Shown here in pieces: positions 62,808 through 64,000 of a stretch of 64,000 nt of DNA. The number at the start of each line of letters is the position of its first letter. Position 1 is the first letter of the stretch. A model generated the notes under the pieces. The model was not told the DNA's origin, searched no databases, and saw only the letters and a list, made by a program, of their open reading frames with translations. The translations under genes were made by a program, and so were the position numbers. The DNA comes from Duganella sp. 1224 (GTDB taxonomy: Bacteria > Pseudomonadota > Gammaproteobacteria > Burkholderiales > Burkholderiaceae_D), in contig NZ_JACBYS010000007.1 of assembly GCF_013408245.1 (NCBI RefSeq), positions 215,877-279,876 of the forward strand. Direction: 5' to 3'.

Positions 62808-63125
62808 TTACTGCAGTTTGATTTCGACATCAACGCCAGCTGGCAGGTCCAGCTTCATCAGGGCGTCAACGGTCTTGTCGGTTGGGTCGACGATGTCCAT
62901 CAGGCGCTGGTGGGTGCGGATTTCGAACTGGTCGCGCGAGGTCTTGTTGACGTGCGGCGAACGCAGAACGTCGAAACGCTGGATGCGGGTTGGCAGCGGG
63001 ACTGGGCCTTTGACCACGGCGCCGGTGCGCTTGGCGGTGTCAACGATTTCCAGGGCCGACTGGTCGATCAGCTTGTAGTCGAAAGCCTTCAGGCGGATAC
63101 GGATTTTTTGATTGGTAACGGTCAT
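62808..63125 (-). CDS. rpsJ: 30S ribosomal protein S10
   Basis: The 105-residue protein (E. coli 103) begins MTVTNQKIRIRLKAFDYKLI and ends MKLDLPAGVDVEIKLQ. It acts in the 30S head and, with NusB, in transcription antitermination. It is normally the first gene of the S10 operon directly before rplC; here it is followed by a terminator and the accessory block. Confidence 0.98.
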   Translation of the reverse strand: MTVTNQKIRIRLKAFDYKLIDQSALEIVDTAKRTGAVVKGPVPLPTRIQRFDVLRSPHVNKTSRDQFEIRTHQRLMDIVDPTDKTVDALMKLDLPAGVDVEIKLQ

Positions 63126-63194
63126 GATAATTCCCTAAAAGAGCGAACTGGCAACTTTGTAGCGCCAGCAATTTCTAAAAGAACGAAAGTACAA

Positions 63195-63229
63195 CAAGGG
63201 CCGATATGATAGCACCATATCGGCCCTTG
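63195..63229 (-). terminator. Long hairpin between tuf and rpsJ
   Basis: CAAGGGCCGATATG (63195-63208) pairs perfectly with CATATCGGCCCTTG (63216-63229) around a 7-base loop. The following U-run is broken (UUGUACUUUC), so it may be an attenuator or processing site that reduces read-through into rpsJ. Confidence 0.55.
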
Positions 63230-63247
63230 TGGATCAGCGCTTAAAAA

Positions 63248-64000
63248 TTAGGCGATGATTTTGGCCACAACACCGGCGCCCACGGTACGGCCGCCTTCGC
63301 GGATCGCGAAGCGCAGACCTTCTTCCATCGCGATCGGGTTGATCAGCTTGACGGTGATCGACACGTTGTCGCCTGGCATAACCATTTCTTTGTCCTGTGG
63401 CAGCTCGATCGAACCGGTCACGTCAGTGGTACGGAAGTAGAACTGTGGACGGTAGTTGTTGAAGAACGGGGTGTGACGGCCGCCTTCGTCTTTCGACAGC
63501 ACGTAGATCTCGCCGGTGAAGTGGTTGTGCGGCTTGATCGAACCTGGCTTGGCCAGAACCTGGCCACGCTCCACGTCTTCACGCTTGGTGCCGCGCAGCA
63601 GCAGACCAACGTTGTCGCCGGCTTGACCCTGGTCCAGCAGCTTGCGGAACATTTCCACGCCGGTGCAGGTGGTCTTGACGGTTTCCTTGATGCCGACGAT
63701 TTCGATTTCTTCGCCGACCTTGATGATGCCGCGCTCCACACGACCGGTCACCACGGTGCCGCGGCCCGAGATCGAGAACACGTCTTCCACAGGCATCAGG
63801 AAGGCGCCGTCCACTGCGCGCTCTGGGGTCGGGATGTACGAATCCAGGGCTTCAGCCAGTTGCATGATGGCCTGTTCGCCCAGCGGGCCGGTGTCGCCGT
63901 CCAGCGCCAGACGTGCCGAACCTTTAACGATCGGCAGGTCGTCGCCTGGGAACTCGTACTTCGACAGCAGTTCGCGCACTTCCATTTCGACCAGTTCCAG
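63248..64000 (-). CDS. tuf: Elongation factor Tu, C-terminal part (5' end beyond the window)
   Basis: The 250 visible residues cover the end of the GTPase domain (ELVEMEVRELLSKYEFPGDD) and domains 2 and 3 (GRGTVVTGRVERGIIKVGEE, GQAGDNVGLLLRGTKREDVE, ending GAGVVAKIIA). It delivers aminoacyl-tRNA to the ribosome. It is followed by rpsJ after 122 bases. Confidence 0.98.
   Translation of the reverse strand: MELVEMEVRELLSKYEFPGDDLPIVKGSARLALDGDTGPLGEQAIMQLAEALDSYIPTPERAVDGAFLMPVEDVFSISGRGTVVTGRVERGIIKVGEEIEIVGIKETVKTTCTGVEMFRKLLDQGQAGDNVGLLLRGTKREDVERGQVLAKPGSIKPHNHFTGEIYVLSKDEGGRHTPFFNNYRPQFYFRTTDVTGSIELPQDKEMVMPGDNVSITVKLINPIAMEEGLRFAIREGGRTVGAGVVAKIIA

Overview
The window reads as a chromosomal segment of a GC-rich betaproteobacterium, most likely of the Oxalobacteraceae (Massilia/Duganella/Janthinobacterium-like). 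This rests on the gene neighbourhoods (mrcA divergent from pilMNOPQ-aro; ccsA/resB system II cytochrome maturation behind a cytochrome c4 gene; the engB-hemB pair), on protein lengths, and on the many outer-membrane TonB-dependent receptors. The assignment is by recall and pattern, not by a search. No tRNA, rRNA, CRISPR array, insertion sequence or prophage was seen.

Layout. 1-9176 (minus): type IV pilus assembly operon pilM-N-O-P-Q, then a large Ig-like lipoprotein gene, a fused shikimate kinase/3-dehydroquinate synthase gene (aroKB) and the start of a dGTPase-like gene that leaves the window. 9505-15403: mrcA (PBP1a), frataxin cyaY, the tiny lipoprotein gene lptM, lysA, and the periplasmic methionine sulfoxide reductase pair msrP-msrQ. 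15474-22386: ccsA, resB and cytochrome c4; divergent engB-hemB; then a TonB-like membrane protein of unknown role. 22535-33774: an FAD/NAD(P)-binding protein, an RND efflux pump with its adaptor, a two-component system, a divergent Spy/CpxP-like periplasmic chaperone and dsbD. 33906-35561: a secreted M28 peptidase with a strong internal shift in base composition.

35797-49834 (minus) is the large ribosomal protein region: rplC-D-W-B, rpsS, rplV, rpsC, rplP, rpmC, rpsQ // rplN-X-E, rpsN, rpsH, rplF, rplR, rpsE, rpmD, rplO, secY, infA, rpmJ, rpsM, rpsK, rpsD // rpoA // rplQ. Terminator-like hairpins mark several junctions. The expected next genes upstream of rplC, rpsJ and tuf, lie about 13 kb away at 62808-64000. 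Between them sits an accessory block: three TonB-dependent receptor genes, a cupin/JmjC-like gene, a ROK-family regulator with a promoter/operator arrangement, and a DUF817 membrane protein gene. A strong terminator follows rpsJ and a new promoter precedes rplC, so the normally continuous S10 operon appears to be split into two transcription units.

The most notable points are the interrupted S10 operon, the Spy - response regulator - kinase - adaptor - RND pump locus, the Ig-like/calcium-motif lipoprotein inside the pil-aro operon, the AroKB fusion, and several unannotated cis elements (a ROK operator, a hairpin covering a ribosome binding site, helically phased TGTAA repeats, and dispersed palindromes).
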